Assembly: GCA_013177825.1 (NCBI GenBank)
Contig: JABLXX010000011.1
Span: 1-64,000 of the forward strand
Reading direction: 5' to 3'
From: Syntrophaceae bacterium
GTDB taxonomy: Bacteria; Desulfobacterota; Syntrophia; Syntrophales; PHBD01
DNA: 64,000 nt
A model generated the notes under the pieces. It was not told the origin of the DNA. It was given only the letters and a program-made list of their open reading frames with translations, and searched no databases. The position numbers were made by a program, and so were the translations under genes. Shown here in pieces: positions 51,669-60,971 of the stretch. The number at the start of each line of letters is the position of its first letter. Positions within the stretch are counted from its first letter, which is position 1.

Positions 51669-51737
51669 CTTGCACCTCTTATCCAAATTTTATCAGATCA
51701 TAGTAACTGCTGCCGATACTAAAAATCCAAGCCGGTT

Positions 51738-51900
51738 TCAGATGCCCGGTTGTTCCTCCTGAACCGCTTTTCTGAAGATCTGCGATGATTTAAAGGTGAC
51801 AACGTTTCCCCCTCGGAGCGTTAGGGTCTTCCCGGTCTTCGGACGACTCCCCCGACAGGGCTTCTTTGCCATGAACGACAACCACCGGAAACTGGAGATC
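51738..51900 (-). pseudogene. C-terminal remnant of an IHF/HU-family gene
   Basis: The frame reads VMISSFRWLSFMAKKPCRG then SRPKTGKTLTLRGGNVVTFK and SSQIFRKAVQ. This matches the second half of IHF subunits (ISSFG-W--M-KK--RG-NP-TG--L-L---R-VTFK-S---RKAV). The DNA-arm consensus is degraded (SRPKTG for NPQTG, GGN for ARR) and the N-terminal half is missing, just where an IS21-like end begins at 51920. A dead fragment. Confidence 0.65.
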
Positions 51901-51919
51901 ATCACGTCTCGCCTCTGGC

Positions 51920-52153
51920 TGTCAATCGGCATTTAAAATTGACCCACCATGGGCATCCAGGACTGGCCGGGGCTGAGATCTTCGCCATAACTGGACGTTG
52001 TCTGCTGACTGCATACTGTCTTGCGAATTGTGTTGCGCGAAATCTCCAAGGATCGATAATCGATACAAGTATCCCCCCTCAATCCTCATTCCGCCCGATT
52101 GCCGACAGAGTAAAAAGACGATGGGGAAGGGTCAATTTTGCATGCCAATTCAC
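51920..52153. mobile_element. Short element bounded by IS21-like terminal inverted repeats
   Basis: Left end TGTCAATCGGCATTTAAAAT-TGACCC (51920-51945) and right end, read inverted, TGTGAATTGGCATGCAAAAT-TGACCC (52153-52128), about 21 of 26 matching. TGTCAATCGGCATGCAAAATTGACCC-like ends are, to my recollection, typical of IS21-family elements. No transposase fits in the 234 bases, so this is a solo remnant or MITE. It adjoins the truncated IHF gene. I see nothing else in 51669-52266. Confidence 0.5.
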
Positions 52154-52266
52154 AATCATCGGGCAGTCTGCCCTTTGTGTACTTTCCGTTCCGGCTCGAA
52201 GCGGATTTCTTTCTGTCTTTTTATCTTCTTTCCATAGTAGGCTGCCGTTCATCATGATCGCTTGGA

Positions 52267-53124
52267 ATGGAGAACGGGAATTTGCAGTGGAGCGTCGTTC
52301 TTCTCATCCTCTTCGCCGCCGCGCTTCACGCCGGCTGGAACGCCCTGATCAAGTCCGAGTCGGACAACTCGAAAAACACCGTCCTGATCATCGCGGGAAG
52401 CGCCATCATCGGGATCTTCCTCCTGCCTTTCGTTCCTCTGCCGCTGCCTCCCTCGTGGCCTTATCTCGGGGCGTCCGTCGTCATTCACATCTTCTATTTC
52501 GGCTTTCTCCTTTTGGCCTACAAGAAAGGAGACATGAGCCTGATCTATCCGCTGATGCGGGGCCTGCCGCCGGTTCTGACCGCCGTCGCCGCTTCCATCA
52601 TGCTGGCCGAGGCGCTGTCCTGGACGGGATGGCTGGGAATCGCGCTGGTATCGGGCGGTGCGCTGACGCTTGCCGCCGAGTACCGCTTCTCCGGAAGGTT
52701 CGTGGCGGCGCCCGTTCCGCTGGCCATCCTGAACGCGCTCGTGATCGTCGTCTACACGCTGGTGGACGCGCAGGGCGCGAGGCTTTCCGGCCACGCCTTC
52801 AGCTACACGGGCTGGATGCTGTTTCTCCTGGCGATGATCCTCTTCGTCGTGATTGCTTTCGTTGAAGGCCGGCAGATGTTCTACCGAATGGCCAGAGAGT
52901 GGAAAAAGAGCCTGATCGGAAGCGCCTGCACCTTCACATCGTACGGAATCGCACTGTGGGCCATGACCTCGTCGCCCGTCGCCCTGGTAGCGGCGCTCCG
53001 GGAAACATCGATTCTCTTCGGCACGGTCTTTTCCTTTTTCATCCTGAAGGAGCGCATCACCTGGGTTCGCGGGATGTCGATCCTGTTCATCGTCGCGGGG
53101 GCCGTGGCGATCAAGATGTCCTGA
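52267..53124 (+). CDS. EamA/DMT-family permease
   Basis: 285 residues, ten helices in two EamA halves (VVLLILFAAALHAGWNALIK; SLIYPLMRGLPPVLTAVAASI; SSPVALVAALRETSILFGTVFSFFILKERI). ATG 52267 (MENGNLQWS). Drug/metabolite exporter superfamily; substrate unknown. Followed by a second, more distant DMT gene. Confidence 0.9.
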   Translation: MENGNLQWSVVLLILFAAALHAGWNALIKSESDNSKNTVLIIAGSAIIGIFLLPFVPLPLPPSWPYLGASVVIHIFYFGFLLLAYKKGDMSLIYPLMRGLPPVLTAVAASIMLAEALSWTGWLGIALVSGGALTLAAEYRFSGRFVAAPVPLAILNALVIVVYTLVDAQGARLSGHAFSYTGWMLFLLAMILFVVIAFVEGRQMFYRMAREWKKSLIGSACTFTSYGIALWAMTSSPVALVAALRETSILFGTVFSFFILKERITWVRGMSILFIVAGAVAIKMS

Positions 53125-53226
53125 TTCGGGGAAGCGGAGCGTCCGTTCCTTGTGATTTGATTTTTATTTCCATATCGTTCTAAGAAAGATGAGACTGGAG
53201 AAGGGCGGATTCCGGATCAACAGCGT

Positions 53227-54102
53227 ATGTCAGGTTACTTCAAGCTACTGCTTGCCTGCGTCATCTGGGGCATGGGCTGGACGGCAGCCCGCTATTCGGT
53301 CGTTCACCTGGGACCGTTTCTCACGGGAGAGTACAGGTTTATCCTTTCCTTCCTGTTTTCCCTGCCGTTTCTTCTTTTCCTGAAATCGTTCCGTTTCTCT
53401 TTCAGGACCGTTCTTTACATGATCCCCCTGGCCTTGACGGGTTATTACCTGAACAACCTGGCGGCATACCTGGGCCTCAACTACACGACCGGAACCACGG
53501 CCTCGATCATCGTCATGACCAACCCGATGAACATCGCGGTGCTCTCGTACTTCATCCTCAAAGACAGGCTGAACGCGGCAGGCGTTCTCTCCATCCTCCT
53601 CTCCGTCGCGGGTGCCCTCATCGTCGTCGTCAAGGGAGACTTCATGTCCATCGTCACCATGGACGTGAACGTCGGGAACCTGCTCATCGTCGGATGCGCC
53701 CTCAGCTGGTCCATCTATTCGATCCTGATCAAGATATTGGAAGACAAGGTTACGTCGGTTGAGAACATCACCTATGGAACCCTGTTTGCCGCCATCGGAT
53801 TCCTTCCGTTCAGCCTCGATCCTCCATCGGCGGGAAGCATCAGCGCTGCTTTGGTTGCGGCACTGATCTTTCTCTCCCTTTTCAATACGAACCTGGCCTT
53901 CTACTTCTGGAGCGAGGGTATCAAGGACGCCAACCCGAACTCCGCAGCCGTATTTTTCGGGCTCATTCCCCTGTCCGCCGCCGTTACGGAAAACATCGTC
54001 TTCGGGGAGCGTATGGCCCTCTACCATGTCATCGGGGCGATGCTCATCTTCCTGGGCATCCTCCTGTACGTGGTCACGAAGCGGAACGATATCAAGATGT
54101 AA
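53227..54102 (+). CDS. EamA/DMT-family permease
   Basis: 291 residues, ten helices. First half MSGYFKLLLACVIWGMGWTAARYSV and LNYTTGTTASIIVMTNPM; second half WSIYSILIK and PNSAAVFFGLIPLSAAVTENIVFGERM. Ends VVTKRNDIKM. Paralogue in fold to the gene just before (102-base gap), with little sequence similarity. Substrate unknown. Confidence 0.9.
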   Translation: MSGYFKLLLACVIWGMGWTAARYSVVHLGPFLTGEYRFILSFLFSLPFLLFLKSFRFSFRTVLYMIPLALTGYYLNNLAAYLGLNYTTGTTASIIVMTNPMNIAVLSYFILKDRLNAAGVLSILLSVAGALIVVVKGDFMSIVTMDVNVGNLLIVGCALSWSIYSILIKILEDKVTSVENITYGTLFAAIGFLPFSLDPPSAGSISAALVAALIFLSLFNTNLAFYFWSEGIKDANPNSAAVFFGLIPLSAAVTENIVFGERMALYHVIGAMLIFLGILLYVVTKRNDIKM

Positions 54103-54271
54103 TCTTATTTGATTTTTTTCACAGGATAGTACGAGCCCCGATTTGTGCAATGTTTGACAAACCGAAAGAGGGGGCTTATTGAATATGACCATTTATCGAA
54201 TGCATTATGGAATGAAAAGTGTTACGTATCCTCATCGTAAAGATGAAAGAAAACAATAAAGGAGAAAGAAC

Positions 54272-54622
54272 ATGGGGAAGATTTTTTTGGCAATTATGGC
54301 GGTTTTAATAATGGCAACACCCTCTTTTGCATGGGACCCATCTGGAACGTGGGGCATTGTAGGCCGTACCGATGCCAACCTGCAGGTAGATTGTTCAGGA
54401 CGTTCTTGTTCATGTACATTCCAGTCGGCCTATGGAAAATTCGAAGCTACCGGTTATGTAAGAGACAACAAACTGGTTCTCGCTTATAATTATCTAACGG
54501 AAGTGAGCAGCAATAGTTATGGTTTTATAATCTATGAACGAAAGTCTGATAACAGGATGGCAAAAAGAACTTATGATCTTAATGGAAAGTTAGTTGGAAC
54601 CGACAATTGGTTCAAGAAATAA
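54272..54622 (+). CDS. Small secreted protein, unknown function
   Basis: 116 residues. Signal peptide MGKIFLAIMAVLIMATPSFA, mature start WDPSGTWGIVG. Beta-rich with an unusual Cys cluster (VDCSGRSCSCTF). AAAGGAGAAAG before ATG 54272. Base composition is clearly more AT-rich than both neighbours, so recent acquisition is possible. Layout resembles the secreted protein at 23404-23778. Followed by a bidirectional terminator. Confidence 0.75.
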   Translation: MGKIFLAIMAVLIMATPSFAWDPSGTWGIVGRTDANLQVDCSGRSCSCTFQSAYGKFEATGYVRDNKLVLAYNYLTEVSSNSYGFIIYERKSDNRMAKRTYDLNGKLVGTDNWFKK

Positions 54623-54643
54623 GGATCATTATTCCAATAGGAA

Positions 54644-54685
54644 TAAAAAAAGCCGTACCCCATGGCGGGTGTACGGCTTTTTTTC
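54644..54685 (+). terminator. Bidirectional intrinsic terminator
   Basis: AGCCGTAC (54651-54658) pairs with GTACGGCT (54671-54678), flanked on the left by an A run and on the right by a T run, so it works for the secreted-protein gene on the plus strand and for the acyl-CoA ligase on the minus strand. Confidence 0.9.
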
Positions 54686-54703
54686 GGGTGTATCCGGCAG
54701 GTC

Positions 54704-56497
54704 TCAATAGAGAGCCAGAAGCGGTTCTCTATATTGTTTGAGGACATTGCTTCTTTTGAGCTTCATGGTCTGGGTCAGCATGCCGTTCGCGACCGTGAAG
54801 TCTTCAGCAACAAAAAGGAACTTCTGCGGCACTTCATAACCGCCGAATGACTTGCGCAAATAATCGATAATCTTTTTGGACAGATAGTCCTTCAAATCTT
54901 CGCTTTGCAGCGTCTCTTCCAGTGTGTCTTTCACCCACGCCTTGGCATCGGGATCGGCTTTCAGGGCGGCAAAGTCGGGAACGACGACGGCCACGTTGAA
55001 TTCCTTCCCCTCGCCATAGATGATGGTGTTGGCGACACAGGGCAGAAGCTTCATTTCATTTTCAATGCTTTCCGGATGCACATACTTACCGTTGGCCAGC
55101 TTGTATTCGTCCTTGAAGCGGCCGGTGATATGCAGAAAGCCTTCCTCGTCGAACCAGCCGCGGTCTCCCGTGCGAATGCCCGCAAAGCCGTTCCATTGGT
55201 CCGGCATCATGACCTCTTCGTTGATCTTGGGCTTGTTGTAGTAGCCCATCATGACCTGGGGCCCGTAAACGCAAATCTCGCCGTCGAGGCTGCCCTCCTC
55301 CACGCGGGATTTGTCGATCACGACATTCGTGTGCTTGATGGGCCTGCCCACCGTTCCCAGCTTGTTGCCGAATTCGGTGCAGTTGAGGGTAATGCCGGCC
55401 GATGTCTCCGTCATGCCGTAGCAATCGTAGGTCGGCTGGCCGATATCCCTGAAGAAAAGGGCGATTTCCGGTTTTAAAAGTGCGCTGGCGCTGACGATGA
55501 ATTTCAGATTGCCGCCGAAAATGCCGCGGATCTTGGAAAAGACCAGTTCGTCATAATCTTTGAATTCTTTTGTCTTCTCGGGCAGATCTCTGTTTTTGGC
55601 CGCCTCCGCCAGCGCCGCGTCAAAAAACTGCTTTTTCACGGGATCGGCACTCACGGTCTGCATGATGGCATCATAAATTCTGGTAATGATTCGCGGAACG
55701 GCATTAATCGCCGTGGGCTTGGATTCCTGGACATTCTGCATGAATTTTTCCAGCGATTCGACAAAGGCGATCCCGCCGCCGCAGTAAAGATAGTTGTGCA
55801 GGTCGCAGTTCTGCCCGTAGACGTGCGCCCAGGGCAGGATAGAGATCACCTGCGAAGTCTCGTTGAGCTCGAACGTATCGATGCTGGATCTGGCGGCCCA
55901 GGTCGCATTTCCATGGGAGAGCATGACGCCCTTGGGATCGCCCGTGGTGCCGGATGTGAAAATGATGTGTGCAAGGTCCGACCAGTGAGGCTTGACGGAA
56001 GGAGCGGGGTTCTGCTTCCCCATCTCCTCCAGGGCGGAAAGGCTTTTGTCCCCGTCACCGTAAACCATGAAAATGTCTTTCAGCGTACCGATTTCCTGCT
56101 GGAAATCTTTGACTTTTTCGTAGACGCTCTCGTCCCGGACGAAGAGGAATTTGATCGCCGCGTCGCTGATGATGTATTTCCAGATCTTCGGGAGCTCCTG
56201 CAGATACATGGGCACGAATACCCCGCCCAGCCCGTGGACCGCCTGTTCGCAGACGAACCACTCAACGCAGTTGTTGATGATGATGCCGGCTTTGTCGCCT
56301 TTGGATAAACCGAGTTTCGCAAGGGTACCGCGGAGGTGATCGACCCTGACGGCAATCTGCCGGCGCGTCAGCCATTCATACTGTCCGGATTCCTGATTTT
56401 TGACGCCGAAAAAACGGATGTCCGGCCACTTGATTACGCTTTCTTCGAACAAATCGACCAGGTTGTTCGGGCTGTCATGAATTTCATCCGGGTTCAT
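54704..56497 (-). CDS. AMP-forming long-chain acyl-CoA synthetase
   Basis: 597 residues. Adenylate-forming motifs: P-loop IIFTSGTTGDPKGVMLSH, YDCYGMTETSAGITLNC, GDRGWFDEEGFLHITGRFKDEYKLANGKYVHPESIE, and the catalytic Lys near the C-terminus (the GMLTQTMKLKR region). Length and motifs fit the FadD15/ACSBG-like branch with fatty acid substrates. AAAGGAGAGAAC before ATG 56497 fixes the start; a 51-codon upstream extension is noncoding. Activates fatty acids to CoA esters using ATP. Confidence 0.93.
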   Translation of the reverse strand: MNPDEIHDSPNNLVDLFEESVIKWPDIRFFGVKNQESGQYEWLTRRQIAVRVDHLRGTLAKLGLSKGDKAGIIINNCVEWFVCEQAVHGLGGVFVPMYLQELPKIWKYIISDAAIKFLFVRDESVYEKVKDFQQEIGTLKDIFMVYGDGDKSLSALEEMGKQNPAPSVKPHWSDLAHIIFTSGTTGDPKGVMLSHGNATWAARSSIDTFELNETSQVISILPWAHVYGQNCDLHNYLYCGGGIAFVESLEKFMQNVQESKPTAINAVPRIITRIYDAIMQTVSADPVKKQFFDAALAEAAKNRDLPEKTKEFKDYDELVFSKIRGIFGGNLKFIVSASALLKPEIALFFRDIGQPTYDCYGMTETSAGITLNCTEFGNKLGTVGRPIKHTNVVIDKSRVEEGSLDGEICVYGPQVMMGYYNKPKINEEVMMPDQWNGFAGIRTGDRGWFDEEGFLHITGRFKDEYKLANGKYVHPESIENEMKLLPCVANTIIYGEGKEFNVAVVVPDFAALKADPDAKAWVKDTLEETLQSEDLKDYLSKKIIDYLRKSFGGYEVPQKFLFVAEDFTVANGMLTQTMKLKRSNVLKQYREPLLALY

Positions 56498-56800
56498 GTT
56501 CTCTCCTTTAAATCCGTCTCGAGGTAACTCTTCGGCCTTTTTCAGGAATGGACATTCTTCCAAAAGGCCACGGGGTCCGCTTGAATCATCAGATGCCTGC
56601 CGGGTCAGTCCTTCAAATTTTTTGAGGCTGATTCTATAAACACTGGTCATAAAACGGTCAATTTGATATGTCGTTTCACAAAAAATAATGAATTATTCAT
56701 AAATCATGAAAATTCCATTGTGCCGGCCCGTGGAACAGCCGCCAATGCAGTAATCACGCGAAAAGCTATAACTTATTTAAATAATGGGGGATTGCAAGAC

Positions 56801-59041
56801 ATGAACCAAACGGAGAGAGCGATATCCGCTATTTTATCCACATTTCCAACGGCGGAATCTTTCGAATCGTTTTATCAAATGAACGATAATTCAGAGATCT
56901 GTGATTCATTCATTTCGTTTGCCGTCCGAAACGGCGTGATCGACAGCCCGGACATGGAAAGCCTCGAGCAGTTTATTCGCACCCATACGGACAGCGCGGT
57001 TACATTCAGGGTGCCCGAAAACATCAATTTCGAGGAACTGCTGAATCGTAAAAAAGAGAGCCTGAACCTGAATCTGTCGCTTCGGGCCTTCTGCAATCGA
57101 ATCAACACGATCCTGACATCGCACGAGATGGCCTTGCCGCGCGTCACCAATTCCATGCTCATACGATTGAAAAAGGAGCCCCTGGATACGCCGCACAAAC
57201 GGAATGTTCTGAGAAGTATCGCTTTCTGGCTGGGTTATGAGCGAGCGGATATTTCTAAAAAATGGAACTATGACGCTTTAATAAAACTGTTTCCCGAGAA
57301 CCGCCGATCCCACAAATACAGCGACTACAGCGAAGGCGTCCGGATCGGTTTTTCCCTCACGAGCCGGGGTGAAGTCATCGATCATGAAATCATCGGGTGG
57401 CTGAAGAAAACGATCAAGAACTACATCAACGAGGCGATCGGCCACTTTCTTTACGGCAAATGGGGTAAAGTCAAAGCCTACGATATCACGACATTATACG
57501 TGGACTTCCCCAAGGAAAAGGAGGGCGGCAATCTCGAGCATTACAGGCAGTGCCTGTGGAGCGCCGTCAGGCTGGCCCACCAGGTCGCCGTATGCTGGGC
57601 GCTGTCGAAATACGCCAGCAACAGCCGGTTTCTGTCCATGGCCATCGTTTCGGGAGATTACGCGACCCTGGACAAGCATCTCCTGCCGATTTTAAATGCA
57701 AAGCTGCCCGACGATCCGGTGATCCGCATGTCGGACTATGCGCGGCATGGCCTGCTCATCAACGATATCCGCGTCATACTCTGTCAGAAGCCCGCGGAAA
57801 CCGGGTTATACAGCGGTGAATCGCTGCCCATCTGGTGGATCACATCCCTGTGGACGACGCATTATTTCGATTTTGTGCCTGATCTGCTCCACGATGAGAC
57901 GTTGCAAAATACCCCCGCTTCGATTGAAAAGCTGAACCAGCTACTCTGGCCCATGGAAGACGTGGATTCCGCATCCTCCAAAATGACGGAGGAGAATGCG
58001 ATCACCACTTTTTTCAAATATCCTCACAATTCCATGCTGGGGGTAGAGATCGCGAAAACCCTCTATTATCGAAAACGCTATTCGGAAGCGGCGGAGATCC
58101 TCCGAATCGTTCTGTCCATCAACCCCAAGGATCTGGTCGCGCGGACACTGCGCATGATGGTGCTCAGAAGCATGGCGATCGATACGCCTTCGCACCGGAC
58201 GGCGGCCGCCGTTTATCGCCAGGCCAGGCAGGAAGCCGACAACGTCCTGGAATATTGCGACTGCCGGACGGAAGATTTTTATTGTGAATACGCCATCGTA
58301 TTCATGACCGAAGCCCTGTCCACCGTCCGATACACACGAGCGCATCCGGAAGCCGTCTCCGATGCAAGAGAATTTCGAAAAATCAAACATGCCGTTTTCA
58401 AGGCGTTGGACCAGGCAAAGCATCTTTTTGAAAAGGGAATATCCATCTCCTCTTCCGCAACCCGCTCTTCCTATTTATTGAAAAGCGCCATTATGGTTCA
58501 GGCGATTTTGAGAAGCGACGATGAGCTGTTTATCAACCCGATTAAACCGCTTACCGCCGCTCTCGAAGTCGGCCAGCAGGATTCAATGGATGTGCAGTGG
58601 CAGGTCGGCCTGCGCCGCGGCGAGCTGCCCGCGCAGAAGCAGGATGAACTGGTTGTAAAGCTGACGATCCAAAAAGGGGCCATCCACGATGTCTCAAGCG
58701 GCCTGTTCAGCTACCGGCCGACAACCCAATTCTGCAATGCCGTCGTCCTGTGGGATTTCTTTACGGTTCACACGGTACAGACGGCAAAACTGGTTCGGGA
58801 AAAATTGGAGAATGCCATAAAAACTGCCCGGCGGGCAGAGCAGGAAAATGTCTGCATCTATTCGTTTACCCGCTCTTACGGCGAGATGGTTACGGCACAG
58901 GAATACATCGAGCACATGCAACGGGCGTTGAAAATGATCGATGAAGAAGTCGGCGGGGACTGGATCGGTCGTGATGATACCGAAATTATTGTGGGAACGA
59001 CACGGGACAAACCGCCCAAGCTCTTTACCCTCAATTTTTAG
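56801..59041 (+). CDS. Large helical orphan protein, unknown function
   Basis: 746 residues from ATG 56801 (GGGGG upstream). No family recalled. N-terminal 110 residues carry a helical segment after MNQTERAISAILSTFPTAES; residues 120-190 contain LRSIAFWLGYERADISKKWN; the middle (about 240-400) holds WSAVRLAHQVAVCWALSKYAS and RHGLLINDIRVILCQ. From about 430, paired helices such as EIAKTLYYRKRYSEAAEILRIVLSINPKDLVARTLRMM are TPR-like. No signal peptide, membrane helix, nucleotide loop or catalytic motif is obvious. Divergent from the acyl-CoA ligase, alone in its transcript. Function unknown. Confidence 0.8.
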   Translation: MNQTERAISAILSTFPTAESFESFYQMNDNSEICDSFISFAVRNGVIDSPDMESLEQFIRTHTDSAVTFRVPENINFEELLNRKKESLNLNLSLRAFCNRINTILTSHEMALPRVTNSMLIRLKKEPLDTPHKRNVLRSIAFWLGYERADISKKWNYDALIKLFPENRRSHKYSDYSEGVRIGFSLTSRGEVIDHEIIGWLKKTIKNYINEAIGHFLYGKWGKVKAYDITTLYVDFPKEKEGGNLEHYRQCLWSAVRLAHQVAVCWALSKYASNSRFLSMAIVSGDYATLDKHLLPILNAKLPDDPVIRMSDYARHGLLINDIRVILCQKPAETGLYSGESLPIWWITSLWTTHYFDFVPDLLHDETLQNTPASIEKLNQLLWPMEDVDSASSKMTEENAITTFFKYPHNSMLGVEIAKTLYYRKRYSEAAEILRIVLSINPKDLVARTLRMMVLRSMAIDTPSHRTAAAVYRQARQEADNVLEYCDCRTEDFYCEYAIVFMTEALSTVRYTRAHPEAVSDAREFRKIKHAVFKALDQAKHLFEKGISISSSATRSSYLLKSAIMVQAILRSDDELFINPIKPLTAALEVGQQDSMDVQWQVGLRRGELPAQKQDELVVKLTIQKGAIHDVSSGLFSYRPTTQFCNAVVLWDFFTVHTVQTAKLVREKLENAIKTARRAEQENVCIYSFTRSYGEMVTAQEYIEHMQRALKMIDEEVGGDWIGRDDTEIIVGTTRDKPPKLFTLNF

Positions 59042-59230
59042 CCGGTCGGATCACCCTGTGGCTCCTGGGCGGACAGGTTTTTCGGCACACTGCACGCTTC
59101 GGGGACAATTGCATATGCCGATTTCCGACTAAAAAAAGCGGCTGAAGGTGGCGGGCCTCATGATCCATGGAAGAAAGGCAACCCGGCATAACCATAAAAC
59201 CAGTCCACGCCTTTGGAAGCAATCCCTGAT

Positions 59231-59863
59231 TTAATATCGCCGTTGAGGACGCCTTTGCGTATCGTGACGCTCCCGATAAATGTCCCTCCGGAGCTGGCTG
59301 AATTCCCGTTCAAGGCGGGTCATCTCATCATGGCTGATTCCGTCTTGCCCCGCCCGCTGCATATCCGACTCAACTCTTCTCAGTTCATTCCGCAGGCGAT
59401 CGGCTTCCGGCCTTGTTAATGACCCATCGCGCACACCTGCATGAATTTTTGCATGTGCATCGTTAATCTCGCTTTTCAGACGATGCCACCGATCCCGTTG
59501 TTGATGACCTCTTTGTTGTGTATCGTGCCGCTCCCGATAAATGTCCCTTCGGAGTTGCGCAAATTCGTGTTCAAGGCGGGTCATTTCCTGGTGGCTGAAC
59601 CCGTCTTGCCCTGCCCGGTCCATGTGAGCCCTGATTCTGTTCAGCTCGTTGCGCAAACGACTCGCCTCGGGAGGCGTGAGCGAACCATCGCGCACGCCCG
59701 CATTGATCTTTGAATGTGCGTCATGGATTTCACCTCTAAGATGATGCCATCTCTCCCGCTGTTTTTGATCCTGATGACGACCCGGCTGAGCATAGGCAAT
59801 TAAAGTTGAGAAGCAAAACAGGACGAAAACCATGACCGCGCATACATTCCAGAACTTTTTCAT
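59231..59863 (-). CDS. Secreted protein with two tandem ~85-residue repeats
   Basis: 210 residues. Signal peptide MKKFWNVCAVMVFVLFCFSTLIAYA at ATG 59863. The rest is two copies of one unit, each beginning with WH-L--EI-DAH-KI-AGVRDGSL and running through R-EA-RLRNEL-R, AGQDG-SH-EMTRLE-EF-QLRRDIYRERHDTQ. The copies are about 80% alike, so the DNA between 59240 and 59780 is also a direct repeat. Helical and highly charged; resembles DUF-type periplasmic helical bundles. Function unknown. Confidence 0.8.
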   Translation of the reverse strand: MKKFWNVCAVMVFVLFCFSTLIAYAQPGRHQDQKQRERWHHLRGEIHDAHSKINAGVRDGSLTPPEASRLRNELNRIRAHMDRAGQDGFSHQEMTRLEHEFAQLRRDIYRERHDTQQRGHQQRDRWHRLKSEINDAHAKIHAGVRDGSLTRPEADRLRNELRRVESDMQRAGQDGISHDEMTRLEREFSQLRRDIYRERHDTQRRPQRRY

Positions 59864-59959
59864 GTTCCTCCTCCCTCCGTCAGGGTTGACATCTTTGTTT
59901 TTCATTGTTCCCGCCGATAGGTTATAAGGGAATTAATTCTATAATAAAACAGAAGGTAA

Positions 59960-60810
59960 TTAGTCCCATTTTGGCACAAGATCGCAGAGAAAAGTAGCAA
60001 CTTGGTCGAAAATATCAGAGTTGCGATTATTATATCGAAACTCCAGTTCTTTCAAATAAAGAGGGAACTGTTCCTTGGAGACGCCATGATGCTTGATCAG
60101 TCTCTCCTTGGCCCAACTCCAGAACCCCTCCAATCCGTTGATGGTGACCTTACCGGAAGAGAAGTACTTTCCATGGTCCACTTTCAGATGCCGGTATCCG
60201 CAGAACATCAGGCTGTCGTAACTCCTGAACTTGTCAGTATAAACGACGCTTCCCCTGCGAACCTTCTTGACGGTGAGACCCAGCAAGGTCTCTGCCGTGA
60301 CATTCGGGACAACACTGACCTGGACGACGCCTTTCCTCTCCAGGATGCCGAACACGGGAACCTTCCCGGCGGCTCCACGGCCCCGGTTGCCTTTCCGTCG
60401 GCCTCCGAAGTAGGACTCATCCAGTTCGATCTCACCGCCCAGGAGAACATCGGCGTCGGCTGCATGATTCAAAATGGCCATCCGGATCGTGCTCACGGCT
60501 CCATAAACAGCCTTGTAGGACATCTTCATCTGCTGGGACATCTTCCGGACAGATACTTCCAGTTCAAAGAGCTTGAGGATCGACAACCATTGCACGCAGG
60601 TTAGACGACCATGATTAATCCAGCGACCAGAGAAGTCATGGAACGTATATTCACAACGGGAGCATCGGTACCTTTCGTCGCTTAACTTGTATAACTTGCG
60701 TTGCCGGCAGCGAGGGCAAAACCGTGATGGTTTTTGAAGCTTTTTCCCAGCAGATATTTTCTGGCTTTGCTCTCGCTGGATATTACATTATGATAACTAG
60801 TTAAGTCCAT
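59960..60810 (-). pseudogene. IS1595-family transposase, frameshifted
   Basis: N-terminus MDLTSYHNVISSESKARKYL from ATG 60810 ends prematurely at TAA 60682. A -1 shift at the four-T run (minus strand, 60721-60718) restores a continuous chain: zinc ribbon with CPRC and CSRC, then the ISXO2-like catalytic part (GEIELDESYFGGRRKG; GLTVKKVRRGSVVYTDKFRSY; INGLEGFWSWAKERLIKHHG). Asp and Glu of the DDE/N set (ELDESYFGG, YTDKFRSY, GLEGFWSW) are visible. Either a one-base deletion killed it or ribosomes slip there. No clear terminal inverted repeats could be fixed; GGTTATAAGGG near 59926 and TGTGATAAGGG (minus, near 60825) are a possible pair. Confidence 0.8.
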
Positions 60811-60971
60811 GAGGCACCCTTATCACAGGTGCCAGCACAGGATCAATTACCAAACAGAAAATACCTTGCAGGCATACAAAATTCACAACTCGGTCACCGC
60901 CGCCGACCTGAGCTCTACCGGCCATATATTGCGGGAACCTTGCCTTAAAAACACATCAGGAGGAAACGCGC

